Source: JACNKV01 sp964388155
Lineage (GTDB): Bacteria > Fidelibacterota > Marinisomatia > Marinisomatales > JACNKV01
Length of the DNA: 64,000 nt
Direction of reading: 5' to 3'
Assembly (NCBI GenBank): GCA_964388155.1
Contig: CAYLYH010000001.1
Location: 87,610 to 151,609 of the forward strand
Under the pieces are notes generated by a model. It saw only the letters and a program-made list of their open reading frames with translations. It did not search any database and was not told where the DNA came from. Below, piece by piece: positions 52,227 through 60,978 of the stretch. A program made the position numbers and the translations under genes. The first letter of the stretch is position 1. Every line of letters starts with the position of its first letter.

Positions 52227-52883
52227 ATGCAAACAGTTCATCAACCATCATTTAAATTAAAGTTCAAAAACCCGGTCGTGATTCGAACCACCGGTATCAT
52301 TGCGATTGGCATTATTACATTAAGTATGTTAATTATCCCAAGATTCCTTGGAGACACAATGGATTTGGGAACTCCCGATCAAATCATTATCACCATGGAT
52401 GAGATTCCCCAAACGCAGCAAATCAATCGTCCTCCCCCTCCGGCTCGTCCCGCGATTCCCGTTGAATCAGAGTCCGAAGATATCGCTGACGATTTAACAA
52501 TCGAAGAGACAGATCTTGATGATTTTGTCGCATGGGATGACGCTCCGCCTCCACCGGATGAAGGACCCAGAGTTAAATTCATTCCTTACGATGATCCTCC
52601 TGTCCCGATCGGTGGTTATGGTGCAATCCAACGGAATGTCGTCTATCCTGATATTGCCAGAGAAGCAGGCATTGAAGGAACAGTTATAATCCAGGCATTT
52701 ATAGATAAAAAAGGACGTGTAAAAGACACAGTTGTTCTTAGCGGTATTCCGAATACAGGATTAAATGAAGCAGCAACCGAAGCAATTAGAAAAACCCGAT
52801 TCAGGCCGGCAAAACAGCGTGAACGTGCTGTAGGAGTCTGGATATCCATTCCGGTGAACTTTAAGCTTCGTTCCTCCGGATAA
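52227..52883 (+). CDS. tonB: Energy transducer TonB family protein
   Basis: 218 residues: an N-terminal membrane helix (VIRTTGIIAIGIITLSMLIIP, about 19-38), a Pro/Asp-rich periplasmic linker (RPPPPARPAIPVESESED, DDAPPPPDEGPRV), and a C-terminal TonB domain (about 130-215; VVYPDIAREAGIEGTVIIQAFIDKKGRVKDTVVLSG ... FRPAKQRERAVGVWISIPVNF). It energises outer-membrane receptors using the proton motive force via ExbBD, which are not in this window. The linker is short, so reach across the periplasm is limited. Followed by an intrinsic terminator. Confidence 0.9.
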   Translation: MQTVHQPSFKLKFKNPVVIRTTGIIAIGIITLSMLIIPRFLGDTMDLGTPDQIIITMDEIPQTQQINRPPPPARPAIPVESESEDIADDLTIEETDLDDFVAWDDAPPPPDEGPRVKFIPYDDPPVPIGGYGAIQRNVVYPDIAREAGIEGTVIIQAFIDKKGRVKDTVVLSGIPNTGLNEAATEAIRKTRFRPAKQRERAVGVWISIPVNFKLRSSG

Positions 52884-52896
52884 CCCGGATTACTTA

Positions 52897-53562
52897 CTAA
52901 ATATCATCAGGCCGATTTACCACCGTGAACCGGCCTTTTTCTTTTTCACCTATTCCAAGGACAAGTTCATTCCCCTCCGATAAATAGCCTACTCCTTTTG
53001 GAGTCCCAGTGAAGATTAAATCACCGGACAGCAGGGTAATTCGTGATGAAAGCGAGTTAATTAACGTTGGCAGAGAGAAAATCATTTCCGATATCAATCC
53101 GGTTTGTTTCCTCTCCCCATTTATATCCAGCCAGAACGGTGGCGTACCTTTGTATTCTCCCGGAGAATCAAATTCAGTCACTACCGCTGATCCCGTAAAT
53201 GATTTCGATAAAAACCACGGAAGCTGTTTACGTTTCAACTCTGTCTGATATTTCCGATCTGTAAGATCTAGCCCCAATGCAATTCCTCCTACATGATTCA
53301 TCGCGTCTTGTGCTGAGATATTTCTGCCATTTTTATGAATCAGTAAGACGATTTCCAACTCGTATTGTACCTTAAATTCTTTCGGAAGAACGATTTTATC
53401 ATCTGTGGAAAGTGAGGATAATGCCTTCTGAAAATACATTGGTGATATTTCTGTCGCCGTTCCCATCTCTTGAGCATGTGTAGAGTAATTTCTAACCGTG
53501 CAGTAAATATTACGAACAGGAACATCTCCACACGTTTTATGGTGAATTATATAATCATTCAT
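52897..53562 (-). CDS. Fumarylacetoacetate hydrolase (FAH) family protein
   Basis: 221 residues covering only the FAH catalytic domain. Mg2+-binding and signature regions: VQYELEIVLLIHKNGRNIS (E..E), GIALGLDLTDRKYQTELKRKQLPWFLSKSFTGSAVV, and GDLIFTGTPKGVGYLSEGNEL near the C-terminus. Members hydrolyse or isomerise C-C bonds in acylpyruvates or decarboxylate oxaloacetate; substrate not assignable. The start codon overlaps the PurL-like gene's end by 4 bp. Its 3' end contains the tonB terminator hairpin read on the other strand. Confidence 0.87.
   Translation of the reverse strand: MNDYIIHHKTCGDVPVRNIYCTVRNYSTHAQEMGTATEISPMYFQKALSSLSTDDKIVLPKEFKVQYELEIVLLIHKNGRNISAQDAMNHVGGIALGLDLTDRKYQTELKRKQLPWFLSKSFTGSAVVTEFDSPGEYKGTPPFWLDINGERKQTGLISEMIFSLPTLINSLSSRITLLSGDLIFTGTPKGVGYLSEGNELVLGIGEKEKGRFTVVNRPDDI
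52909..52946 (+). terminator. Intrinsic terminator of tonB
   Basis: AGGCCG-A-TTTAC-CACC-GTGAA-C-CGGCCT forms an almost continuous 11-bp stem with a 4-nt loop (one G-U and an A/C mismatch), followed by TTTTCTTTTT. It starts 26 bp past the tonB stop and lies inside the 3' coding region of the convergent FAH-family gene, so the same bases encode protein on one strand and end transcription on the other. Confidence 0.8.
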
Positions 53563-55550
53563 TGATATAAAGTTTTTAAATCTTTTACTTCAATGCGAAT
53601 TTTATTATTAAACGAGAAAACTCCGGTTCCCGTAACACGACCAATTGTAGTAGACGGGACACCGACACTCATACAAATTCGTTCGAATTCCATAATGTCA
53701 CTTTCCTTGAGTGTGACTATTATTAATCCCTGAGTCTCACCAAACATAAGTTCATCATTACGGATTTTTCTGGTCAGATGAATACGGGCACCTACACCTT
53801 CCTCAGATGACAGGAGAGATTCTGCAATAGCCACTGCAATTCCGCCCTCGCTGACTATGGATGCAGAACGAATTAAACCGGTACGATTTCCTTGGAGCAT
53901 CACATCATGCAATCGCGTCTCCATCCCAAGGTCAACTGTTGGTGGAGTTCCGACCCTGATATTCGCAATATCACGAAAATATGCGCTTCCGCCCAATTCG
54001 CCACGATGACTTCCAATCATAGTGATAAAATCTCCTTCAGAAACAAATGCACGGTTAATTTTAGAACTATGTTTGGAAATGACTCCGGCAACAGAAACAT
54101 GCTGAGAGCATAAATTTTTATACGGTAATATATTTCTGTCGGCTATCGGAATATTAAACACACGAACGGCTTCTTCCTGTCCCTGCAACACTTCAACACC
54201 TTTCCAATATTCATCGCTTTCGACGGCATCAGGAAGAATGGTATGAATAGTAAGTGACGTTGGAACCGCTCCACAGCACACACATTGACGCATGGCATTC
54301 GCAACCGTCAATCTCCCTGCTATGCGTGGCTGATAGGTAGTGTAATAGTCATTGTCCGCCGTCGTAACAATTAATGTTTCTGCAGTATTCGGGAGTTGTG
54401 CCGAAACACTATAATCACTTGTCATTTCGCGAGACGATGATCTGTTTTGTTTTAGGTGCCATCTTTTCCGTCTAAAGTTAATTTCCGTAATTAGCTTTTT
54501 AAAAACTGTATTAAAATCGGAAGGAATTGGTGGCCTTCGAGTAATTGAATGTTCTATCTCACGATTTTGTATCTTTGGGAACATTCTTGGCATTGCGTTC
54601 CAGACAAAATCAAACACATCCAGCGATAAAGATACTATTTTTTTCCCGCCTTGCGTGATAAAAAATCCCCTGGATTTATTCAGCTCTCCAATATGCCGAT
54701 AGTTTATATTCAATCTATCCAAGGCGGTATTGACTTCATTATGAAATCCATTTTGAACTGCAAGGATAACCGTGTCCAGTTTTCCAACGGATAAAGTACT
54801 CGCAATTTTATGATGTTCGATATTCTCCATGGATAACTGAATGCCTAAACCACTTTCTCGACACAACGCCAATAATGCATCTCCCAATCCCGTAGAGCCA
54901 ACAGGTGTCAGTCCATAGAACCAAGGACGGTTATTCAGTAGTTTGACAAGTGATTTTATCTTCCGATTACTCGAAGGCACTAACCACGAATTCCCTGTTT
55001 CCAGCAGATAAAGTATCGTATCAGATTCTGCCGTTGCAGACGATACTTGTTTTTCAGATTTCCTTCCAAATACTGCTGACGAAACTATTGGCATTTTTCC
55101 CATTTCAGCCGATTGCTGATATCCACCTATGCTTATCGGTTTACCTGCACGTGCCTGAGAAATTGATTTTTTTATATTGTGTTCTTGTCGTTCATTTTTC
55201 ACAGATGTTTCGATTACGTGTATTAACGGTTCACTTCCGTTACAAATAATTTTTCGCAACGCAATATCATCTCCGATAATAATGCTTCCATTTTTATTAA
55301 ATATTTTATTCCCGTTTTCACCGATTAATGTATGGTGGCCGTCTAATAAAATACTTTCTGCTTCGCTTCTCCTCGCACCACGGTCAAGACGAGCCAATGT
55401 TTGCAGATAGGGTCGAATCCGAATATCTCTTTGTTTTATGGCTGCGATAATTTCAAATTCAAATATTGTCGGCTTTCTGTTTAATAAAAAGACGATTGAG
55501 TTTTTGTCTGTATCAGTTAACAAGTTTGAATAATGTTGTTTATTTTTCAT
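53559..55550 (-). CDS. Degenerate PurL (FGAM synthase)-like protein
   Basis: 663 residues aligning in pattern to PurL. The C-terminal half is clear (ANAMRQCVCCGAVPTSLTIHTILPD, NLCSQHVSVAGVISKHSS, GELGGSAYFRDIANI, GLIRSASIVSEGGIAVAIAESLLSSEEGVGA, MFGETQGLIIVTLK), and a middle part matches STGLGDALLALCRESGLGIQLSMENI. The N-terminal catalytic elements of true PurL (SEHCSYK-type and ESHNHPS-type motifs) cannot be found; KPTIFEFEIIAAIKQRDIRI stands where the first would be. It is therefore probably not a functional FGAM synthase and may have another role. Operon with recA and recX upstream, FAH-family gene downstream. Confidence 0.72.
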   Translation of the reverse strand: MKNKQHYSNLLTDTDKNSIVFLLNRKPTIFEFEIIAAIKQRDIRIRPYLQTLARLDRGARRSEAESILLDGHHTLIGENGNKIFNKNGSIIIGDDIALRKIICNGSEPLIHVIETSVKNERQEHNIKKSISQARAGKPISIGGYQQSAEMGKMPIVSSAVFGRKSEKQVSSATAESDTILYLLETGNSWLVPSSNRKIKSLVKLLNNRPWFYGLTPVGSTGLGDALLALCRESGLGIQLSMENIEHHKIASTLSVGKLDTVILAVQNGFHNEVNTALDRLNINYRHIGELNKSRGFFITQGGKKIVSLSLDVFDFVWNAMPRMFPKIQNREIEHSITRRPPIPSDFNTVFKKLITEINFRRKRWHLKQNRSSSREMTSDYSVSAQLPNTAETLIVTTADNDYYTTYQPRIAGRLTVANAMRQCVCCGAVPTSLTIHTILPDAVESDEYWKGVEVLQGQEEAVRVFNIPIADRNILPYKNLCSQHVSVAGVISKHSSKINRAFVSEGDFITMIGSHRGELGGSAYFRDIANIRVGTPPTVDLGMETRLHDVMLQGNRTGLIRSASIVSEGGIAVAIAESLLSSEEGVGARIHLTRKIRNDELMFGETQGLIIVTLKESDIMEFERICMSVGVPSTTIGRVTGTGVFSFNNKIRIEVKDLKTLYQ

Positions 55551-55565
55551 TGTAATACTTTGTGT

Positions 55566-56225
55566 TTATTGTATTTCAAGTTCGTCAAATACGCTTGATA
55601 TATCGCTCCATGAAAAACCTTTTCTTTGTAACAAGGATAGCAACTTTGTCTTTTCTTTCTGTTCCAAATGAGTTCCTTCTTCCACTTTCTTCCTGTTTAA
55701 ATGGTATTTAATTAGATTCCGGATTGATTCTTCATTATACAACTCAGTAAATACTTCACTTATCAATTCTTGGTCAAGTCGATGCACCGCCAATTCAGAT
55801 CGAAGTGCTGTAGGACCAATATGTTTGTTTCGAATTTTATCACGACAAAACGCAATCGTAAATTCCTCATCATTTAAATATCGCATATCAATAAGTTGAT
55901 CTAAGACAGGAGTAATTTCCTCTTCCAAATATCCTTTCTTTCGCAACCGACCCTGTATTTCAGCCACACTGCGCATTCGAAAAGATAATAACCTAAATGC
56001 AGCTTCTTTAACCTTATTCTGTGATTCTGAGTTTTGTAATAATCGAAATTTTTCTTCGCTAAGCACATCGCCTATTTTAAAATTCTCAGATATGAAAACG
56101 TCCTCAGATAACCCGAAGACGCTTTCATCATCAAAAAACAGTGTTCTTCTACTAGAATTTCGACGTTGGACTTTTATATCTGTTATTTTACGCTTCAGAA
56201 GTATCCTCAGTTTCGTCCAACCCAA
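55566..56225 (-). CDS. recX: Regulatory protein RecX
   Basis: 219 residues made of three-helix repeats (KVKEAAFRLLSFRMRSVAEIQGRLRKKGYLEEEITPVLDQLIDMRYLNDEEFTIAFCRDKIRNKHIGPTALRSEL). RecX modulates RecA filaments. The start is uncertain: the frame opens with TTG at 56225, overlapping recA by 38 bp; conserved homology begins at KITDIKVQRRN, just after the recA stop. A CTG at about 56198 with GAGGA five bases upstream would fit better than the TTG. Confidence 0.85.
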   Translation of the reverse strand: MGWTKLRILLKRKITDIKVQRRNSSRRTLFFDDESVFGLSEDVFISENFKIGDVLSEEKFRLLQNSESQNKVKEAAFRLLSFRMRSVAEIQGRLRKKGYLEEEITPVLDQLIDMRYLNDEEFTIAFCRDKIRNKHIGPTALRSELAVHRLDQELISEVFTELYNEESIRNLIKYHLNRKKVEEGTHLEQKEKTKLLSLLQRKGFSWSDISSVFDELEIQ

Positions 56226-57213
56226 TAAAGGCTTTAACCTCTTTCACGATGGAGTCAAACTCATTTTTATTTTCCCGAAGAAAGGTCTTTACATTCTCAC
56301 GTCCCTGTCCTAATCGGGTATCACCCCAAGAGAACCATGAGCCTGTTTTCTGAAAGATGTTCCCTTTTAATGCAAGATCAATCAAATCACCTTCAAAAGA
56401 AATTCCCGTACCATACATCAAATCTAATTCTGTGATTTTGAACGGAGGAGCCACCTTGTTCTTAACCACTTTTACTTTGACTCTGTTTCCGATAAAGTCC
56501 GGTCCTTCTTTGATCGAACCAATCCTGCGAATATCCAACCTTACAGACGTATAAAATTTTAAGGCTCTGCCACCCGGGGTAGTCTCAGGATTCCCAAACA
56601 TAACGCCAATTTTTTCACGAATTTGATTGATAAAGACTACACATGTATTTGAACGTTTTACGGTTCCGGTGAGTTTTCGTAACGCCTGAGACATTAAACG
56701 AGCTTGTAGACCGACATGAGTATCTCCCATCTCTCCTTCCAATTCAGCCCTTGGAACTAAAGCAGCGACAGAATCAATGACGATTACATCTAATGCACCG
56801 CTGCGAACCAACGTCTCGGTAATTTCTAGTGCCTGCTCACCGGTATCCGGCTGCGATATTAAAAGATCAGTGATATTAATCCCCAATTTTTCTGAGTATA
56901 CAGGGTCCAGAGCATGTTCCGCATCAATAAATGCCGCATGTCCACCGGCTTTCTGTGCTTCAGCCACGATGTGGAGTGCTAAGGTGGTTTTCCCTGAGGA
57001 TTCTGGTCCGAAAATCTCAATAATCCGTCCTTTGGGAACGCCACCAACACCCAAAGCAATATCCAAAGAAAGACTTCCTGTAGAAATAACATTTTGTGAT
57101 ATCGTTGGACCACCCTCACCCAATCTCATAATTGAGCCGGGACCATACTGTTTATTTAATTGATCCATCGCTAAATCTAATGCTTTTAACTTTTTATCTT
57201 GCGTTGCCATCAT
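56188..57213 (-). CDS. recA: Recombinase RecA
   Basis: 341 residues, standard length. ATP-binding Walker A GPESSGKTT (69-77), Walker B VIVIDSVAALVP, L1/L2 DNA-binding loops (GEMGDTHVGLQARLMSQALRKLTG; NQIREKIGVMFGNPETTPGGRALKFYTSVR) and the acidic C-terminal tail (DETEDTSEA). Two Met codons begin the ORF. It forms a unit with thpR upstream (4-bp overlap) and recX downstream. No SOS box could be identified in front of it because the gene is inside an operon. Confidence 0.98.
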   Translation of the reverse strand: MMATQDKKLKALDLAMDQLNKQYGPGSIMRLGEGGPTISQNVISTGSLSLDIALGVGGVPKGRIIEIFGPESSGKTTLALHIVAEAQKAGGHAAFIDAEHALDPVYSEKLGINITDLLISQPDTGEQALEITETLVRSGALDVIVIDSVAALVPRAELEGEMGDTHVGLQARLMSQALRKLTGTVKRSNTCVVFINQIREKIGVMFGNPETTPGGRALKFYTSVRLDIRRIGSIKEGPDFIGNRVKVKVVKNKVAPPFKITELDLMYGTGISFEGDLIDLALKGNIFQKTGSWFSWGDTRLGQGRENVKTFLRENKNEFDSIVKEVKAFIGLDETEDTSEA

Positions 57214-57806
57214 TCACTCTCCTTATTTATAGATTCTGCTGTTGTAAAATGTGTTCCTAAAATACTATGAACTGCTCCATTTGGAAGTAATTCACTTGCC
57301 ATAAATCTCACCCGATTAATCATTATTGGAATTGGTTCATAAGACGTATTTAAAAATGTCGATATATCCGGTGTCCATTGTGGAGGATATGAAATTCTGG
57401 CAATGGTAATATGCGGCGTAAACGACTCGGATTCTAAGGGGAAACCAAGCGGTTCGAGTTTCGCATGTATGTCTTGCACCAAGGATGTCAGCGGGGCTGT
57501 GTTTCCATCCATGCCAAGCCAAAGCACCCTTGGCCGGCCGGGATCAGGAAAGCACCCGGTACCGGAGAGCATGAGTTTCATCGGTTTGTGCTGAGCCACC
57601 ACCTTCTTAAGGATTGGGTTTATGTCATCCACAAACTCCGGAGGCGTGTGTCCCAAAAATTTTAACGTCATATGTATCTGCCCGCGTCTAACCCAACGAA
57701 TGTCCCCTTTTTGTAGGTTAATCGTTGTCTTTAACATACTCTGAAGGGAAACCACTTCCTTCGGAACGGTCACAGAAATAAAGGTTCGAAGTAATTTATC
57801 AGTCAT
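57210..57806 (-). CDS. thpR: RNA 2',3'-cyclic phosphodiesterase
   Basis: 198 residues with paired 2H motifs HMTLKFLGH (near 46) and HITIARIS (near 132), and the RWVRRGQIHMTLKFLG / GCFPDPGRPRVLWLGM pattern of the ThpR/LigT subfamily. It opens 2',3'-cyclic phosphates on RNA and can act as a 2'-5' RNA ligase in vitro. Sits between cinA and recA with 4-bp overlaps, a common bacterial order (pgsA-pgpA-cinA-thpR-recA). Confidence 0.9.
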   Translation of the reverse strand: MTDKLLRTFISVTVPKEVVSLQSMLKTTINLQKGDIRWVRRGQIHMTLKFLGHTPPEFVDDINPILKKVVAQHKPMKLMLSGTGCFPDPGRPRVLWLGMDGNTAPLTSLVQDIHAKLEPLGFPLESESFTPHITIARISYPPQWTPDISTFLNTSYEPIPIMINRVRFMASELLPNGAVHSILGTHFTTAESINKESE

Positions 57807-59014
57807 TTTTTTAATGTAAGTCTAATCATATTTAAGGCTACTTGGCTACTAAGATATTTATTTCCTTTACGATCTCTGGAAAAAATAAATTTCTTAGCAT
57901 AGGACTGTTCTCCCATCGAAAATCCTATGTAAACCAATCCAACCGGTTTTGTTTCGGTTCCGCCACTCGGACCTGCAATTCCTGTAATCCCAACCCCAAT
58001 ATCAGTTTTTTGAAGTTTCCGTACTCCCTCAGCCATTTCTGTTGCTGTCTCAGAAGATACTGCTCCTACGCGTTCTAAAGTGTCCTCTTCGACTTGTAGT
58101 AGCTTCATCTTTACTTCGTTGCAGTAAGAGGTGACTCCGCCTTTGAAATAAGCAGAACTCCCGGGTATATTGGTTAACCGATGGGCCAACAACCCGCCTG
58201 TACATGATTCCGCCACCGATATCGTCAGTCCTTTCTTTAAGAGAAGTGTCCCAACAACGTCTGCTAGGCTTTCATCATCATACCCGAAGACTAAATCCCC
58301 TAATACACCCTCTAATTCATGCTGGCAAGAACTAATTTTGGACTCTAACTTTCCGGTTAATCGGATATCCACACCAATAAGTTGAGGTAAAAAAGCGATG
58401 GAAACGTCTGGGTGTTCCCGGAGGATAATATCCACTTTCTCTGCCAATGCAGATTCCGGTATCCCTGTGGTTCGGATTGTTCGAACAATTAAATTGTGAT
58501 GACTTTTTTTTCCAAGGAAAGGTAATACCGATTCCGTCAGCATTGCTTTCATTTCATTCGGAACACCGGGTAACGAAAAATAGGTACACCCGTCTTTTTC
58601 ATACTGAAGTCCTCTCGCAGACCCAACCGGGTTTGGGATAGTCGTTCCTTTTGTAGGAATCATCGCCTGGTTTCGATTCAAATCCGGAATGGTTGAGGTA
58701 ATTTTTAAAAATCGCTGTGTTAATACTTCCCAATATTCCTCAGAAAATTGTGGTGTATCATCAAAATATTTAAAAAAAGCAGAGGAAGTTACATCATCAT
58801 GGGTAGGACCCAAGCCTCCGGTGACGATTACAGCATTTTTATCCGAAACACTTTTTAATGTAGAAACAATACTTTCAACCCGATCATCTATCGTGATATG
58901 TATGGAAACATGCACACCGATTTTACTGAGTTCTTTTCCAATCCAAGCGGCGTTAGTATCGACAGTAAACCCGGAGAGTAATTCATTCCCGATTGTAATC
59001 AGTGCAAGATTCAT
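57803..59014 (-). CDS. cinA: CinA family nicotinamide-nucleotide amidase / MoCF-domain protein
   Basis: 403 residues: N-terminal MoeA/MogA-like domain (about 1-170; ALITIGNELLSGFTVDTNAAWIGKEL, VIVTGGLGPTHDDVT), a middle linker, and a C-terminal CinA amidase domain (about 245-400; SVAESCTGGLLAHRLTNIPGSSAYFKGGVTSYCNEVK, GITGIAGPSGGTETKPVGLVYIG). The C-terminal domain deamidates nicotinamide mononucleotide; the N-terminal one has ADP-ribose pyrophosphatase activity in related proteins. Located upstream of recA as in competence/damage-inducible arrangements. Confidence 0.94.
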   Translation of the reverse strand: MNLALITIGNELLSGFTVDTNAAWIGKELSKIGVHVSIHITIDDRVESIVSTLKSVSDKNAVIVTGGLGPTHDDVTSSAFFKYFDDTPQFSEEYWEVLTQRFLKITSTIPDLNRNQAMIPTKGTTIPNPVGSARGLQYEKDGCTYFSLPGVPNEMKAMLTESVLPFLGKKSHHNLIVRTIRTTGIPESALAEKVDIILREHPDVSIAFLPQLIGVDIRLTGKLESKISSCQHELEGVLGDLVFGYDDESLADVVGTLLLKKGLTISVAESCTGGLLAHRLTNIPGSSAYFKGGVTSYCNEVKMKLLQVEEDTLERVGAVSSETATEMAEGVRKLQKTDIGVGITGIAGPSGGTETKPVGLVYIGFSMGEQSYAKKFIFSRDRKGNKYLSSQVALNMIRLTLKK

Positions 59015-59478
59015 TAAACGTACATTCTGTATCCAAATAGTATCAATCCTGCCAACAGTCCGGCAGCGACATCATCCAGCATCACCCCCCACCCATTTTG
59101 GAGTTTATCCAATTTGCGGATGGGACCGGGTTTCCAAATATCGAAAATCCTGAAAAGGATGAACGCTGCGAAGCCAAACTCTAACGTATGCGGGACAAAC
59201 CAAAGCGCAATCCACTGCCCGACCCATTCATCGATAACAATTCTTGATGGATCTACTTCCTTTGTCTTACTTTCGATAATGGTTGAAGTGTATACTCCAA
59301 CGGCTAATATTATGATAGTTAGAATAATAAATATTGGTCCTGTAATGTAAGGATATATCCAAAACCAGACTCCCAGTGCTACAAGGCTACTAAATGTGCC
59401 CGGCGCAATCGGGAGGGTTCCTATTTTAAAAACCGTGGCTATAAAATCTGCTAGTTTCAGCTTCATATACCTACGCAA
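59014..59478 (-). CDS. pgpA: Phosphatidylglycerophosphatase A
   Basis: 154 residues with about four membrane helices and the PgpA motif set: TVFKIGTLPIAPGTFSSLVAL (near 16-36), RIVIDEWVGQWIAL (near 82), and WKPGPIRKLDKLQNGWGVMLDDVAAGL (near 115-141) with clustered acidic residues. It removes the phosphate from phosphatidylglycerol phosphate, the product of the adjacent PgsA. It starts within the last codons of pgsA (8-bp overlap), so the two steps are translated together. Confidence 0.93.
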   Translation of the reverse strand: MRRYMKLKLADFIATVFKIGTLPIAPGTFSSLVALGVWFWIYPYITGPIFIILTIIILAVGVYTSTIIESKTKEVDPSRIVIDEWVGQWIALWFVPHTLEFGFAAFILFRIFDIWKPGPIRKLDKLQNGWGVMLDDVAAGLLAGLILFGYRMYV

Positions 59479-60052
59479 GAAACTTACGGATGGCTGACCG
59501 ATTATTATAGATGTAAGAAATACCGGTCAGTACAGTAAATATGGTCACCAACAATGTAAAGTAGTAGATGATTCTCATCTCCTGGACAAAATAAATGATG
59601 GGGTTAATCCAGTCAATAGGAATTCCTTTAAACCCAACAATGACGAGAATAAAAATGATGATTCCAATTTGGGCAGCCGTTTTTGCTTTGGCAATATTAC
59701 TGGTTACTAAATGAAATCCTTTTTTCTTCATGGCCATTCGCAATCCTGTGACAAATAAATCTCTGAAAAGGATTAAGACCACCATCCAATATTCAACCAA
59801 TCCCATGATGGCAAATGAAATGAAAGCTGATGAAACCAATATTTTATCCGCCAACGGATCGAGAAATTCTCCCTGCGGCGTGACCATATCGTATTTTCTT
59901 GCGTAATATCCGTCGTATGCATCGGTAATTGACGCAACGATAAATATTACAAGAGCGATTGTGTTTGCATACGGAAAGTTTGCAAATAAGCACACAATAA
60001 AAAACGGCGTCAGCAAAATACGAAATATCGTAAGGATATTGGGTAAATTTAT
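59471..60052 (-). CDS. pgsA: CDP-diacylglycerol-glycerol-3-phosphate 3-phosphatidyltransferase, apparent ATA/ATT start
   Basis: Makes phosphatidylglycerol phosphate. The CDP-alcohol transferase motif is intact: TDAYDGYYARKYDMVTPQGEFLDPLADK (D..DG..AR..G...D..AD). With the first conventional start (TTG at 60016) the protein loses the family N-terminus, whereas the frame continues upstream as NLPNILTIFRILLTPFF, the usual MNLPNxLTxxRI opening. The codon before Asn is ATA (60052), before that ATT (60055), with GGGAGG 5-8 bases upstream. The start overlaps the recR stop (TTATTATAA). About 193 residues, a normal PgsA length. Confidence 0.85.
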   Translation of the reverse strand: MNLPNILTIFRILLTPFFIVCLFANFPYANTIALVIFIVASITDAYDGYYARKYDMVTPQGEFLDPLADKILVSSAFISFAIMGLVEYWMVVLILFRDLFVTGLRMAMKKKGFHLVTSNIAKAKTAAQIGIIIFILVIVGFKGIPIDWINPIIYFVQEMRIIYYFTLLVTIFTVLTGISYIYNNRSAIRKFLA

Positions 60053-60642
60053 AATAACGTCCTCCCTTCCATTGCGCGAATCAGCGTAGCATCATCGGTG
60101 TATTCCAAATCACTGCCGACGGGCATTCCTCTTGCTAATCGGGTAATGCGCACATCTTTTTCATTTAACATTTTTCCGAGATATAACGCCGTTGTATCAC
60201 CTTCAATACTAGGATTTGTGGCAATGACAACTTCCATTCCATCTTTAACTCGCTGCAGCAATCCATCGATATTCAGCTCATCAGGTCCAATTCCATCCAA
60301 CGGAGACAAAACGCCTCCAAGTACATGGTAGACCCCGTTAAACATATTTGTACGCTCAAATGCATAGATATCTGCCGCTTCTTCCACTACACATATTAAA
60401 TTTCTGTTGCGTTTTGAGTCGGTACATATCCGACACGCATCCACTTCTGTTATTCCGCCACAAATGGAGCAGGACATAATTTTTGTTTTCACATCGAGAA
60501 CAGCCTGCGCCAACCGGGCAACATTTTCGTTCGGAGATTTCAATACATGAAATGTCATCCGCTGGGCAGTCTTTTTTCCAATGCCCGGAAATTTCGCAAA
60601 TTGCTCGATAAGTTTTTCGATACTGTCTGGAACCAATCCCAT
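60049..60642 (-). CDS. recR: Recombination mediator protein RecR
   Basis: 197 residues: N-terminal helix-hairpin-helix (IEKLIEQFAKFPGIGKKTAQRMTFH), a C4 zinc motif CSICGGITEVDACRIC (near 57-72), a Toprim domain (ICVVEEAADIYAFERTNMFNGVYHVLGGVLSPLDGIGPDEL) and the C-terminal helix (RLARGMPVGSDLEYTDDATLIRAMEGR). Acts with RecO/RecF to load RecA. Conserved order dnaX-ybaB-recR. Confidence 0.96.
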   Translation of the reverse strand: MGLVPDSIEKLIEQFAKFPGIGKKTAQRMTFHVLKSPNENVARLAQAVLDVKTKIMSCSICGGITEVDACRICTDSKRNRNLICVVEEAADIYAFERTNMFNGVYHVLGGVLSPLDGIGPDELNIDGLLQRVKDGMEVVIATNPSIEGDTTALYLGKMLNEKDVRITRLARGMPVGSDLEYTDDATLIRAMEGRTLL

Positions 60643-60643
60643 A

Positions 60644-60976
60644 TTACATCCCCGGAAGTTTCATTCCTCCAAGCATATTTCCTGTTACGGCATTCATTTG
60701 GTCCTGCGATTCTTCCTGAGCTTTGCTAATGGCTTTATTTACGGCTGAGATAATTAAATCCTCTAATAATTCTTTTTCTTCTTCAAGCGCTTCATTGTCT
60801 ATTGTTAATTCGAGGATTTCCATTTTTCCATTTGCGACGACTTTTACCATTCCGCCGCCGGAATCAGCACGAACAACCATTTTATCCAAATTGCTCTGTA
60901 CGTTTTCGATATTTTTCTGCATTTCTCTGGCTTGCTTCAGCATGCTCGCCATATTTCCTTTATTCAGCATATTCAT
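60644..60976 (-). CDS. ybaB: YbaB/EbfC family nucleoid-associated protein
   Basis: 110 residues, helix-strand-helix DNA-binding protein: MLKQAREMQKNIENVQSNLDKM, then ADSGGGMVKVVANGKMEILELTIDNEAL, then a helical C-terminus with an unusual GGMKLPGM end shared with many YbaB proteins. Located 2 bp downstream of dnaX and 1 bp upstream of recR, the common arrangement. Confidence 0.94.
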   Translation of the reverse strand: MNMLNKGNMASMLKQAREMQKNIENVQSNLDKMVVRADSGGGMVKVVANGKMEILELTIDNEALEEEKELLEDLIISAVNKAISKAQEESQDQMNAVTGNMLGGMKLPGM

Positions 60977-60978
60977 TC

